Shown: positions 36,830-46,603, numbered from the stretch's first letter. The stretch: DNA of 64,000 nucleotides from an uncultured Chromatiaceae bacterium (GCA_937978655.1 CALJUX010000071.1:36780-100779); one strand, 5' to 3'. Numbers and translations: made by a program. The notes: a model not told the origin generated them from the sequence alone.

Positions 36830-37855
36830 GTGAAAATAGCATTTGTAACATATAATACATTATATCAAAGGACTGGAGGGTTACAGGCGCAAATATTTGA
36901 AACAAAAGCCGCTCTCGAGAGTCGTGGACATTTAGTCAATATATTTAACGAGAATAACGAATTACTTTCTGACTATGACATTGTGCATGTTTTTGCAATT
37001 GCACATGGGAATTACATTTGGGTTCGGGAATGTTTGAAACAGCAAGTCCCATTTGTTGTATCGCCGGTAATTCAATCTTTGAAGGGCAGAACGGACTACT
37101 TAAAACTTAAGATATTCGAATCTATTGCAGATTTGATATTATCTGGAACCCCCCTTGCCAGCGTTGTATACAGCATGATGAGTGTGAAACATGCGTTAAA
37201 GTCGAGTGGAACATTAATAGCTCAAACAAAACTTGAATCTGAAAGCATTGCCAAAGCATTTGGTGTGAATCCTAGTAATATTAGGATAGTCCCTAATGGC
37301 GTTTCTGATCTATTTACATTTTCGCCTAACATCGTTAAGTCTCGATATATATTTATACCGGGATCAATATACCCACACAAAAATCAGCTAGTGGTAGTTC
37401 AGGTGGCGTGTGAACTTGGATTAGAAGTAAGACTGGTAGGGGAGATATTAGATCAGTCATATTTCGATCAAATTAATAGCTATCCAAATGTCAAATATCT
37501 AGGCGTACTTGAGCGGCATTCACCTGATTTAATTCGTTTATATCAAGAAGCAACAGTTACTGTGCTGCTGAGTCACGGTGAAACGTTCGGTTTGGTACTT
37601 TTGGAGTCTCTGGCGTGCGGAACTCCAGTGATATTCACTAACAAGACATCTTTTACCGAAGTGAATGATCCGAATTGCGTAGTTTATATCTCTCCAAATG
37701 ATAAAAAGAAACTGGCCTACGAACTGAATCGTTTCTTTTCGTCACCAGTGGATGGTCTAGTTGTAAGCCAAGTATCAAAAGATTATTCATGGAGTGCAAT
37801 TGGCGGGTTTCTGGAAGAGATATATTTATCTCAGTTAAAAAGCCAAGACAAATAA
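36830..37855 (+). CDS. Glycosyltransferase family 4
   Basis: A 341-residue GT-B enzyme starting at a GTG with AAGGAGAG upstream. The acceptor loop is TYNTLYQRTGGLQAQ, and the donor domain has IPGSIYPHKNQLVVV and the active segment SHGETFGLVLLESLACGTPV. One line of its sequence (36841-36900) has 19 G/C in 60 bases, far below the flanking core genes. It should add a strain-specific sugar to the repeat unit. Confidence 0.88.
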   Translation: MKIAFVTYNTLYQRTGGLQAQIFETKAALESRGHLVNIFNENNELLSDYDIVHVFAIAHGNYIWVRECLKQQVPFVVSPVIQSLKGRTDYLKLKIFESIADLILSGTPLASVVYSMMSVKHALKSSGTLIAQTKLESESIAKAFGVNPSNIRIVPNGVSDLFTFSPNIVKSRYIFIPGSIYPHKNQLVVVQVACELGLEVRLVGEILDQSYFDQINSYPNVKYLGVLERHSPDLIRLYQEATVTVLLSHGETFGLVLLESLACGTPVIFTNKTSFTEVNDPNCVVYISPNDKKKLAYELNRFFSSPVDGLVVSQVSKDYSWSAIGGFLEEIYLSQLKSQDK

Positions 37856-37872
37856 ATATAGCCAGGTTATTA

Positions 37873-38907
37873 ATGGAACGAAATCTCGGCGCCGATGCGA
37901 TGCGCGTTATTGCTATATTTGGCGTTTTAATTATTCATACGACACCATTCTCTAGATTATCGCAAGATATTGGTGATTCGTTTAACCTGCCTACTATTTT
38001 AAATCAGGCCTCTAGATTTGCTGTGCCAATGTTTTTTGTATTTATGGGATATTTTTGGGCTTTAAATGCACAGCTAAAAAATGATGTTCAATCACAAGCG
38101 AAATACTCTATATTGAAAATGTCGAGGATGTTTCTGTTTTGGTCTGCAATTTATTTGTTTCCAACAAATCCAGAAATCTTTGTCAATCATGGGTTGATTG
38201 GCTTTATCAAAGTGGTGTACTGGAATATAAATGCTGTATTAACTGATCCAGTTGATTTTCTGCTAACAGGTACTGCTATACATTTATGGTTCTTAAGTAG
38301 TGCAATTCAATGTATGATAATAGCATATTTGATAAGCAGGTTGCATCTAGAGCGGTATTTGGGAGGCCTTGCAATAATACTTTTCTTTATAGCATTAATT
38401 ACTGGGCCCTATTCTTGGTTGCCTGTAGGTTTTGAATCAGATTTTAATTATAGGAATGGTCCGTTTTTTGCTTTTATTTTTTTCTACAGTGGCAGTGTTT
38501 TATACAAGTGTAGAGAGATATTAACGTTACAATGGCTTGGAGCTTTATTACTACTGGTTGGTGTTGCATCTCAGTTTATTGAACTCTACTTTCTTCATAA
38601 TATATGGAGTATTAACTTAGCCCAAGATTATGTGTTCTCAACGTATTTTCTAGGCGTTGGAGCTGCTATTTACGGCCTGTCCAGCAGTACATTACTCAAT
38701 AATAGTAATCTATCTAAATATAGCAAATTTGTATTTGGGGTATATGCTTCGCATATGTTGTTTGTAAATTTACTAACACCACTTGACCGTGTTATAGGAG
38801 ATGGCGCTATTTGGTCTTTCCTGTACTTTCTGTTCGTTTTAGTTGCGTCCTATATGCTAACGACAAAGATTTTTAGCTTTCCAACATTAAAGCGATACTT
38901 GATGTAA
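37873..38907 (+). CDS. Acyltransferase 3 family membrane protein
   Basis: A 344-residue integral membrane acyltransferase with about ten helices. The N-terminal MRVIAIFGVLIIHTTPFSRL carries the conserved Arg and His of the family, and HLWFLSSAIQ follows at mid-protein. The start at 37873 was preferred since 28 earlier in-frame codons overlap the upstream gene and lack family features; it is not decided by a strong ribosome site. It probably acetylates or succinylates a sugar at the inner membrane. It is the last plus-strand gene before the convergent junction. Confidence 0.85.
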   Translation: MERNLGADAMRVIAIFGVLIIHTTPFSRLSQDIGDSFNLPTILNQASRFAVPMFFVFMGYFWALNAQLKNDVQSQAKYSILKMSRMFLFWSAIYLFPTNPEIFVNHGLIGFIKVVYWNINAVLTDPVDFLLTGTAIHLWFLSSAIQCMIIAYLISRLHLERYLGGLAIILFFIALITGPYSWLPVGFESDFNYRNGPFFAFIFFYSGSVLYKCREILTLQWLGALLLLVGVASQFIELYFLHNIWSINLAQDYVFSTYFLGVGAAIYGLSSSTLLNNSNLSKYSKFVFGVYASHMLFVNLLTPLDRVIGDGAIWSFLYFLFVLVASYMLTTKIFSFPTLKRYLM

Positions 38908-39371
38908 AAATGTACTATCTGATGTCGTGACCAATGCAATTTCAATAGCCATCGAGAGACAGGGTTTCTTTAGGGTTTTATCGATTGAAAGCTGATTGGC
39001 AAGTGATTAGAATTGTAGATACCAAATCTATACTGAGTTTACCGCAAGCGTCTTTAACTGAAAGGTAAGTGTTGTGCAAAGTCCACAATCCTCTTTTAGC
39101 TAAGCTACCATCTTCTATTTGCTTTCTCTATCAAGCAGTTTCTCAATACTCCGCATAACTTCCGACCAATAGCCACCGCCATTTGATTTGCATAAAACCA
39201 GCGGTTTATCGCAGACCGCGTTTGCGAAATAACATAGCTTTGACCCGATTTACTTCAGCCAGCGTAAACTGTAGTAGCTGCAAGCCGGAAACAAAAGGAT
39301 GAATGTGGATATACTGAGCTGACACCAAGCGTTACATTGAAATTTTTTTTTTGCTACGTGGAGGCAGTTGC
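38908..39371. other. Convergent junction without a recognised gene
   Basis: 464 bases between two convergent acyltransferase genes. No gene is recognised. A minus-strand frame of 39 codons (39325-39206, GTG start, stop TAA) reads YIHIHPFVSGLQLL and VKAMLFRKRGLR and looks like decayed coding DNA, but no family could be assigned. A T10 run lies at about 39343-39352 without a stem next to it. The stretch may be a scar of past gene exchange. Confidence 0.45.
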
Positions 39372-40433
39372 TCATTTTCTTTGCTTTCGAAAGTTCCACA
39401 AAGAATACAGCATTTTTTTTATAAAAAATCGTTGAGATTCACACCAACGGCCTAAAGTATAAACAATTAGCAACGTTCCACCGATAACAAAAAGTCTATT
39501 AATGATGCTAGAAGGCGAACCAATCTCAATAGCAGCAAGCAATTGTATTAAAGGTCGATGGAATAAATAGAGCGAAAAAGTACAGCTCGCCAGGAACGTG
39601 ATAATGATTTTAAATCGGAATAGTACGACCGTGATCATAGAAGTGTAGTTGGAGAATAAAAGGTTAACTGCAAAAATTGAAGCGACTATATAATCGGCAT
39701 ACACATTTCTACTAGTAAGAACAAATCCGGGTGTGGCGTTAATTGATGAATAGAGGTATGGTGTTAGAAAAAGCAATGCTGATAGAGATGTAGTAAAGAA
39801 AAATAAAGATAATATTATATTCGCATTTTCTATCCTTTTATGTAGAAAGTATACGAGGCAGCCAAGTAGCCAAATTGGCAAATAAGTTATAACGTCTGGG
39901 CCAAACAGTAGTGACGCAAGGATAATAAATGTTACCCTACGCCATCCTTTAAAAAATACAAATGATGCAAACAAAAAGTAGAAGCCAACTTCAAAAGTGA
40001 GTGACCAAAATGGACCGTTCATTCCCGGATTTAGGTTCAGCCCCCAAATGTTTTGAATGAAAAAGAGGGATAGTAAATAATTTGCTAGATCAGATTGTGG
40101 GGCAGGCCATGGACCATCAAAATACAGGTCGTAATTTATATAAATTCCAAGATAATCACAAATAAATGTCAGTAGCAATGCTGGAATAACGACTGAATAG
40201 AATCGTGATATTCTTGAAATAGCATAGCTTTTGATGTTGTTTTCTTTTCTATCATATACAAATGCAATCACGTAGCCGGAAAGTACAAAAAACACCATCA
40301 CAGCTGCGGAAAGGTAGCCATTTAGCTGCCATAGAAAGCCGCCTGTCAACTTCCCTGCTGCATGCCCCAAAAACACTACTAGTGCACTAACAAATCTAAC
40401 TGTATCTAAATAAAGAGAAGTTTCCTGTTTCAT
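39372..40433 (-). CDS. Acyltransferase 3 family membrane protein
   Basis: A 353-residue membrane acyltransferase with about ten helices. The family N-terminus YLDTVRFVSALVVFLGHAAG contains the conserved Arg and His, followed by FFVLSGYVIAFVYDRK and the Trp-rich NPGMNGPFWSLTFEVGFYFL. It is probably an O-acetyltransferase for the surface glycan. The DNA is AT-rich. About 200 bases without a recognised gene separate it from the next upstream gene, so it may have its own promoter. Confidence 0.88.
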   Translation of the reverse strand: MKQETSLYLDTVRFVSALVVFLGHAAGKLTGGFLWQLNGYLSAAVMVFFVLSGYVIAFVYDRKENNIKSYAISRISRFYSVVIPALLLTFICDYLGIYINYDLYFDGPWPAPQSDLANYLLSLFFIQNIWGLNLNPGMNGPFWSLTFEVGFYFLFASFVFFKGWRRVTFIILASLLFGPDVITYLPIWLLGCLVYFLHKRIENANIILSLFFFTTSLSALLFLTPYLYSSINATPGFVLTSRNVYADYIVASIFAVNLLFSNYTSMITVVLFRFKIIITFLASCTFSLYLFHRPLIQLLAAIEIGSPSSIINRLFVIGGTLLIVYTLGRWCESQRFFIKKMLYSLWNFRKQRK

Positions 40434-40640
40434 TCGGTGTATACCAAAGCGTTAAGATTTATTTAAACTAAGATGTGTGAAATTATACGATAGCGAACTA
40501 TTTGCGCGACAACGTTTCTAATAATCTATGTTCTCCAATCCCTCTAAGGATGTCACCTACATAAATATTTCGCAACGCACCTTATAATGCGGTTTCGTCT
40601 GTATTTTGCCGGTCTTTGTGTGTTTGTCGGTAACAAAGGA

Positions 40641-42548
40641 TTATTTGAATATTTGATCTATTATTAATTTTGCTCCATGATTGGATAGGTGGTCATCATC
40701 ATAATAGAGTGGGATGTTGCCGATTTGGGTAAAGCATGAACCGTCATTGTTTCTATCGCAAAATATTTTTTCTGTATATATTTTTCGTAAGTTTTGAGCT
40801 GAAATAGCATCGTAGCTTGTGGTTACTTCAATTATTCTGTTTTTGAATTTCTTTTTGCTCATTCTTATCTCAGGCAGTTGTCCTTCATAGAACCATAAAT
40901 TTTTTGCCATGTAGTCTGAGATGAAAACAGAATATACTGGTATTGGATAAACGAGAATAACGTTCTTTCCGGTAGCCAACAATTCTCTAATTGCCGATAC
41001 ATGCTGTTGCAGGTTAACTTTCTGAAAATCAGATAATGTTGTTTGGTTAACTGCATCAAAACGTGTTGCTACTATGACGGTGCTTATTTCTGGCTGTAAC
41101 AACAGATTCTTGCTCAGGTTTTGATATTTGGCACAATATTGCTGTTCCAAGTTGCCTAGGTTAGGTTTTAATGAAAAGTTCAACGGACATCCAGAATGCA
41201 CTAGTGGTAAGAATGAAAACTCTTGGTCTATAGCTGTTTGCTCAAGTTGATAAACCAAAGCCGCAGCGTGACTATCACCGACTATAGCAAATGATGATGG
41301 TTTGTCGTTTACTCCCTTTTTACAATGAGCAATATCTAATTCTTCGCCTGCTATTTTGCAACCAGCCGTTCGAAGAAGTTTCTCATGTTCAGCCGTAATA
41401 TGCGCCGTAGCAACGTTTATAGGTAATCGTGTAGGGAAACCTTTTAGTAAATGACCAGCAATACCGAAAAGACCAAAACAAAATATACAGACTGTGGAAT
41501 AGACGAATATCTTATTTCGATTGAACGTTTGTCTGTTTCTAAAAGGTTGTTCAATAAATCGCCAAGTGAGGTAGGCTAAAAACAGAGTCAGGGCAGACAG
41601 TAAACCAAATACTATTGCTTCCGGCTCTTGTGCGCTTCGGTGTCTTACTAATGAGAATAGGACTTGGTGCCAAAGATAGGCGCTGTAGCTAACAAGCCCG
41701 ATTTGTACGAGGGGGCTGCAGCTCAAAATTTTACCAATCCAAGAATTTTTATCAGTGAACAATATTATCAGGGACACTCCCACAACAGGAACAACGGCAT
41801 AAAAGCTCGGGAAGGGGGTGTTTTCGTCAAAGGTGAATATAGATGTAAAGACTAGCGTTGCACCGACACAAGAAAAGAGATTGTGATACTTTCGCGCTAT
41901 TATGTGAGATGGATAGTAGATAAAGTACATCGCGATCAAGCTGCCAACTGCAAGCTCCCAGAAACGACTAGGAAGCAGAAGATAGTTAAATGCAATATCT
42001 CTAACGCTTTGCCACTGTGCAAATGAAAGGCTGCTAACGACCAGTAGCAATAAGATGCTGTATTGAGTCCTACGTTTTGTGTTGGCTACTAATAGTATGA
42101 AAAGCGGAAAAATTAAGTAAAACTGTTCTTCGACAGACAGGCTCCAAGTGTGTAACAGTGGCTTAAATTCATTCGCACCACCAAAGTAGCCGCCCGTTAC
42201 GTAAAAAAATATGTTGGAAGTGAAACTGACAACACCGATCAAGCTTTCTGAATACTGTCTATATTCGTTAGGTAGCAACCACAACCAACCCAAAGCTGTG
42301 GTGACAAATAGAATAAAGAAGAGTGCAGGAAGGATTCTTCGTGCTCGGCGCTCATAAAACTGAATTATACTGAATTTGCCAGAGTTAATCTCATCAAAAA
42401 TTATTGAGGTGATTAGATAGCCGCTAATTACAAAAAATATATCGACTCCGACATATCCACCGCTAAAAAGTGAAAATCCTGCATGAAAAAATATTACAGG
42501 TAGCACTGCGACCGCTCGTAATCCATCAATTTCTGCTCTATACAGCAT
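40641..42548 (-). CDS. OafA/YrhL-type acyltransferase fused to an SGNH domain
   Basis: A 635-residue two-module O-acetyltransferase. Residues 1 to about 370 form the acyltransferase 3 membrane domain (EIDGLRAVAVLPVIFFHAGF, FFVISGYLITSIIF, LLHTWSLSVEEQFYLIFPLF). The periplasmic C-terminal part is an SGNH hydrolase-like domain with FAIVGDSHAAAL and the terminal DDDHLSNHGAKL supplying Asp and His. This layout acetylates O-antigens or exopolysaccharides: the membrane part moves the acyl group across and the SGNH part places it. The DNA is AT-rich, and it sits among accessory genes. Confidence 0.93.
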   Translation of the reverse strand: MLYRAEIDGLRAVAVLPVIFFHAGFSLFSGGYVGVDIFFVISGYLITSIIFDEINSGKFSIIQFYERRARRILPALFFILFVTTALGWLWLLPNEYRQYSESLIGVVSFTSNIFFYVTGGYFGGANEFKPLLHTWSLSVEEQFYLIFPLFILLVANTKRRTQYSILLLLVVSSLSFAQWQSVRDIAFNYLLLPSRFWELAVGSLIAMYFIYYPSHIIARKYHNLFSCVGATLVFTSIFTFDENTPFPSFYAVVPVVGVSLIILFTDKNSWIGKILSCSPLVQIGLVSYSAYLWHQVLFSLVRHRSAQEPEAIVFGLLSALTLFLAYLTWRFIEQPFRNRQTFNRNKIFVYSTVCIFCFGLFGIAGHLLKGFPTRLPINVATAHITAEHEKLLRTAGCKIAGEELDIAHCKKGVNDKPSSFAIVGDSHAAALVYQLEQTAIDQEFSFLPLVHSGCPLNFSLKPNLGNLEQQYCAKYQNLSKNLLLQPEISTVIVATRFDAVNQTTLSDFQKVNLQQHVSAIRELLATGKNVILVYPIPVYSVFISDYMAKNLWFYEGQLPEIRMSKKKFKNRIIEVTTSYDAISAQNLRKIYTEKIFCDRNNDGSCFTQIGNIPLYYDDDHLSNHGAKLIIDQIFK

Positions 42549-42635
42549 TCTCTACCCTATAGCGATTTTAATTTAAAACTTTTTATATTCAAATGAAGCT
42601 GAAATGTATTTTAGGTAAGAGTTCTGCATAGTACA

Positions 42636-43142
42636 TCAAAGATCTCTAACAAGGCGTACAGCTATTGCTTGGCTCGCCTCAATTGCAAATATATTTCCAT
42701 TGGAAAAGTTTATGGCCCAGAGATGTGATTCGGCATCGTCATATGGAGATGACGTCCAGAAGTTGACACTTCCAGTCAGCGGAAACACTTTAATATTCAC
42801 TGCGGGCATGTGGCAGGAAAGTTCAACAATAGTATTTAGTTCGTTTTTGTTAGGTAGACGCCAGTCTGAAAATCCAGCAAAGTTCAATCGTTGTGCTTGA
42901 TTGAGTGCATCAAGCCATTTCAACTTGCTTGCGTTGCCAGTGCAAGATTCGTCGATAGTCTGTTGCCCTAAAGAACACCGCATCCACATAAGTTTATTAA
43001 CTTTGTCTATCACTACATTGTCTGCGGCTATTTCAAACTGTTCGTTTGGAGTTATCTGGCTGAGTAAATTTGAACACTCTGCATTCACATCAGAAACGAA
43101 GATACCCCAAATTAATAAATAGAATCCGTGAGGCTTTGTCAT
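42636..43142 (-). CDS. Secreted DUF1566 (Lcl C-terminal-like) protein
   Basis: A 168-residue protein with a signal peptide (FYLLIWGIFVSDVNA) followed by one DUF1566 domain: MWMRCSLGQQ, FSDWRLPNKNELNTIV and NFWTSSPYDDAESHLWAINF are typical. Such domains resemble the C-type-lectin/FGE-like fold and occur in surface or adhesin-type proteins. Four cysteines may form disulfides. It follows the larger DUF1566 lipoprotein after 10 bases, so both are cotranscribed. Function is unknown. Confidence 0.85.
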   Translation of the reverse strand: MTKPHGFYLLIWGIFVSDVNAECSNLLSQITPNEQFEIAADNVVIDKVNKLMWMRCSLGQQTIDESCTGNASKLKWLDALNQAQRLNFAGFSDWRLPNKNELNTIVELSCHMPAVNIKVFPLTGSVNFWTSSPYDDAESHLWAINFSNGNIFAIEASQAIAVRLVRDL

Positions 43143-43152
43143 GATTTTATTC

Positions 43153-44700
43153 CTAGTCTGAGTGAACCAATCGTACGTTTAGTGGCTTTGATTTTGGATA
43201 CCACACTACAATTCCGCTATTTGTAGTAACAGCCCAAGAATTATTGATATCAGGCATGTAGCTATTAGAACTCCAGTAAGTAGTGTTGGCTAACAGATCT
43301 GGAAAAATCAACGGGTCTAATCTCGGGCTAGCACCGTGGTTGATGATGATGCCGAGTAGCTCTGCCCTCCTGGGTAACCGCCATTGGTCACTTCCACAGA
43401 GTTTAATTTCGTTTAGATACTTTATGTAGTCGCCCGTATTACATATTGTTTGTTGGCAGGCATCAAAACTGAGACTGCCAGCTTTTCCGCCATTCGATGT
43501 TGGTAATTCCTGATACCAGGTAAATTGGTTTGTTTTAGCTCTGATACCTGTTTCCGTTTTTATTTCCCAGATCAAACCTGTCAAGTTGTCGCGTGCGCAA
43601 CTCCACTGAGTTCCATCAGACTCAGAGCCATTGTGATTCCAAGAGGCTTTCTGATGGGGTAGTAGTTTTCCTGATCGATCTACTTTGCTGAAATCAAATC
43701 CTGCGTTGCCCAAGCCGGTTTTAATTAAGGCATTGGACACTGCAGCGGCATCTCTGCCGACGTTTCCATCCTGACGTTCGGAGGACGCTAAGATGCAGTC
43801 TGAAGCTTGAACACGGTGATTGAGACAATAGGTGATCCCGGTGTCGTTTAATGACCCTCTCGGTTGATAGTTGTGTACAATTTCTAATTGTTCCGTTGAA
43901 AGCACTTCGGTGCCGTCATAAATTGCTGCTATTTTAACGAATAGGTGATTGTAGCTTTTAAACAATTGTATTGTAGCGGTTGCGTCTTTTGTATTAATTG
44001 TGGTGAATGCTAAATTGGGATCCTTTGAATCGCCAAAAGGTTGTTCTGCAATATATAATTTGTATCCTTGGGTAGTGCTGCCTACCCATCTGAGGTTTGC
44101 ATTCTCGCCGTCTAAGCTATAGGCAAGCTGTGAAGGCGCTTTACGCGTATCTGCAAAAACTGCAGTGACTACGCAGTTTGCACGTACATTGGTCACATGA
44201 TACCTGCTGCCACTCAATGTTCCGTTACAACCCTGAATATCCGATAATACATAACCAGCCGCTAAGTCAACGTTGAAAGTTGCGGAATTTCCCTCAAGCA
44301 CAGTCTGCAACTTGGGGTTGATACTCCCACCTTGACTAACTGAAGTGGTGATTGTATATGTGTTCGAAATTGCAGTGAAATTTGCAGAAACGTTACAATT
44401 GCTGTTGACATTGCTCACTCTATAGTTATTGTCGTTCAGAACGCCATTACATCCAGATACGGAAGAAAGCACGTGTCCCTGTGCAGGCTGTAACCTGAAT
44501 TCAACATTAGCTCCAGCAGTGACTGTTGCTGTCTGTGGTTCTATAGCGCCTGAGCCTGAATTCACGGTGGTAGTTACAACAAAACTGGCTGCAAGCCCTG
44601 GAGCGACAGCGTTGGAGCTGTCACCACCACCACAGCCGTTTAATGTTGTAGCAAGTAAGACCGAAATGACGAACGGTTGGCTATTGCATATCAGTCGCAT
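43153..44700 (-). CDS. DUF1566 lipoprotein with two InlB-like repeats
   Basis: A 515-residue lipoprotein (lipobox TTLNGC, Cys23). Two tandem ~70-residue beta repeats of the bacterial/InlB_B type cover about 40-109 and 115-183; each has a matching cysteine pair (84/102 and 158/176) within GCNG and NC motifs. A fibronectin-like segment follows (about 188-275), then a DUF1566 domain with LTGLIWEIKTETG, QWRLPRRAELLGII and YWSSNSYMPD. This is an extended, disulfide-stabilised surface protein, perhaps an adhesin or glycan binder. Its start overlaps the end of the beta-helix gene by 20 bases. Confidence 0.88.
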   Translation of the reverse strand: MRLICNSQPFVISVLLATTLNGCGGGDSSNAVAPGLAASFVVTTTVNSGSGAIEPQTATVTAGANVEFRLQPAQGHVLSSVSGCNGVLNDNNYRVSNVNSNCNVSANFTAISNTYTITTSVSQGGSINPKLQTVLEGNSATFNVDLAAGYVLSDIQGCNGTLSGSRYHVTNVRANCVVTAVFADTRKAPSQLAYSLDGENANLRWVGSTTQGYKLYIAEQPFGDSKDPNLAFTTINTKDATATIQLFKSYNHLFVKIAAIYDGTEVLSTEQLEIVHNYQPRGSLNDTGITYCLNHRVQASDCILASSERQDGNVGRDAAAVSNALIKTGLGNAGFDFSKVDRSGKLLPHQKASWNHNGSESDGTQWSCARDNLTGLIWEIKTETGIRAKTNQFTWYQELPTSNGGKAGSLSFDACQQTICNTGDYIKYLNEIKLCGSDQWRLPRRAELLGIIINHGASPRLDPLIFPDLLANTTYWSSNSYMPDINNSWAVTTNSGIVVWYPKSKPLNVRLVHSD

Positions 44701-46486
44701 ACTGTAACGGTCCTATGGTAGGAGATTTGGAGTCCAGTGGCTTACCATAAAAATCATGACTTACGGCCGGGTTTAGCAGGCCCTTGCCGACTGCCGGACT
44801 TGTACTCTGCAAGTGAATTGATTCTGTAAAAATTATTTGGGGGTCAGCCAGATAGTTAAGCTTGTCATTAGCAGTGATTTGCTGGGAAAAAACTCTTTTA
44901 AATATAGATGGCTCCTGATCTGTAAATTTAATCAGGTTGTTGCGAAGTTCTGCATCTTTTTCGTCTCCCAGTAGTTCCATCTGAAATTCCGGTTGTATGA
45001 TGTTGTTTATGACTGACAGACTTGAGTGATCTTGTGATCTTTTATATTGGATCACATATGGAGTTTCAAACTGGCGTGCATCAACGCTTGAGACTTTATA
45101 GATTAAATTATTAAATACGTTGAATTTCCCTTTGATTGCGCCCCCTAAGTACAGTGCATAGGGTTGAACTCCATTTGCCAGTTCTGCAACAGGCCCGAGT
45201 CCTACGTTGATCATTACGTTATTGAATATATTTGTTTTAAGCTCCCAGCAGGGCTTTGGGCTTGCAGTGTAAACACTGATACCGATAGAACGTTGATTGA
45301 CTATATAGTTATCGTGAATATTTAATTCGCCAGACAGATGATCACAGGACTTGGAGCTGTCATTACTCTGGTCGTAATAATGTATGCCGTATTTTGCTTT
45401 ATTGTCATGCAAATAATTCCAACCAAAGCTACCTGGCCGGTTGTCACTGGCGCCAGTTTGTGTGCGCCTGGAAATATAAGTTGTGTGATGAAAATGTGAA
45501 GTAAAATTACAGCCGACATCGGCAATCTCATTGCCTAGAATTGTTACATTGTCAGTTGTTGTACCGGTTCCACTGATTGCGCCAGACATACCATTCGAAC
45601 AATGGCCTGGCATATCGGTCAGCAGGTTGGCGATAATACGACCATTCGCCGATGTTTGAATTTGAGTTGTACTAGTACCACTGGCAAAGGTGGCAACAGG
45701 TTTGCCTGTTTCTTCATCCAACATCCCGCCATAAACCCCAAACTTAGATGTGATGATACCGCTTGAAACGTATGGATGAATCCCCCAGGTAGGGCTCTCT
45801 ACTGTCGCAACAGTATTTGGATAGCTAACAAAACCGATCTGTGCGTCTTCGGTGCCTGATAGGCTGCGAACAAAAATTCCTGCGCGCAGATTGGGGTTGG
45901 TTTTATAATCAAGAACTTCTTTGGTCCCATGAAAATATACTACGTCACCTGCTTTTAGCATGCCGTTGCCTGGTGAACGAACTCTGTGATCATCAGCATT
46001 CATAAACAGCCAAGGGCTGCTGAAGCTTCCATCATTTGCGTTATTACCATTGGCTTTTATATGGAATATCCGACCTGCAATTGCTGTAAACGGAAGCGAA
46101 TTTGAAGTCGTACCGTCATTATGTTGCAAGATAATTTTTCCAGCACCTAATGTACTTGTAGGTACAGAAAAAGCGACTTCATAAAGCTGATGAGATTTAT
46201 ATAAATTAGCCGGACCACCTGGTAACTTACCGTCGGCCTTTTTCCAGTAATACACATGTGCTGCCGGTTTTTGTTGACCTGTGCTGTCTTCAAAAATTAC
46301 TTTGCCAGGGGTATCACCAAGTTTATAACCCCATACGGTGACGATAGCTCCCTGGCCCAACCCATCTCCTAAGCCCTGAACCGGGCCGTTGATTAGATCG
46401 GAAAAAGCCAGTCTTGGTGCGGCATAGGCAAAGTGGCAGAAGCTGCTGCAGCTAAGCAAAATCAGGCTCGTCAATTTCCAGTTCAT
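44681..46486 (-). CDS. Secreted right-handed beta-helix protein
   Basis: A 601-residue exported protein. A signal peptide ends near FAYAAP (residue 23). An IPT/TIG-like beta domain (about 28-140, with GLGQGAIVTVWGYKLGDTP) is followed by a parallel beta-helix region with repeated Asn-rich turns such as DNVTILGNEIADVG, LNIHDNYIVNQR and FNVFNNLIYK. Proteins of this shape include polysaccharide lyases, epimerases and tail-spike-like depolymerases; no definite catalytic set was recognised. There is no PEP-CTERM signal. It heads the AT-rich surface-protein trio and overlaps the next gene by 20 bases. Confidence 0.82.
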   Translation of the reverse strand: MNWKLTSLILLSCSSFCHFAYAAPRLAFSDLINGPVQGLGDGLGQGAIVTVWGYKLGDTPGKVIFEDSTGQQKPAAHVYYWKKADGKLPGGPANLYKSHQLYEVAFSVPTSTLGAGKIILQHNDGTTSNSLPFTAIAGRIFHIKANGNNANDGSFSSPWLFMNADDHRVRSPGNGMLKAGDVVYFHGTKEVLDYKTNPNLRAGIFVRSLSGTEDAQIGFVSYPNTVATVESPTWGIHPYVSSGIITSKFGVYGGMLDEETGKPVATFASGTSTTQIQTSANGRIIANLLTDMPGHCSNGMSGAISGTGTTTDNVTILGNEIADVGCNFTSHFHHTTYISRRTQTGASDNRPGSFGWNYLHDNKAKYGIHYYDQSNDSSKSCDHLSGELNIHDNYIVNQRSIGISVYTASPKPCWELKTNIFNNVMINVGLGPVAELANGVQPYALYLGGAIKGKFNVFNNLIYKVSSVDARQFETPYVIQYKRSQDHSSLSVINNIIQPEFQMELLGDEKDAELRNNLIKFTDQEPSIFKRVFSQQITANDKLNYLADPQIIFTESIHLQSTSPAVGKGLLNPAVSHDFYGKPLDSKSPTIGPLQYATDMQ

Positions 46487-46508
46487 GGGTTCCTCGTTAA
46501 GGCTGGTG

Positions 46509-46539
46509 CTTTAGTTTGCCGGGCGTCGCCCAGACTAAG
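46509..46539 (-). other. Imperfect hairpin before the beta-helix gene
   Basis: CTTTAGTTTG...CAGACTAAG with an inner GGGC-GTC-GCCC can fold into an imperfect stem, between the acyltransferase stop at 46604 and the beta-helix start at 46486. No T tract follows in the minus direction, so it is not a standard terminator. It could reduce read-through from the xrtA operon. Confidence 0.3.
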
Positions 46540-46603
46540 TTTTCAGTATAACTGTTCTTAATGATAAAAATCTTACTCTAAGACGGTGACCGCCAGCAGA
46601 AGT

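Noticed and set aside
39343..39352. T10 run as a terminator for the plus-strand acyltransferase
   Set aside because: No stem-loop precedes it and it lies more than 400 bases after the stop codon.
33923..46486. Prophage or transposon origin of the AT-rich region
   Set aside because: No integrase, transposase or terminal repeats were seen; all genes fit glycan or surface functions.
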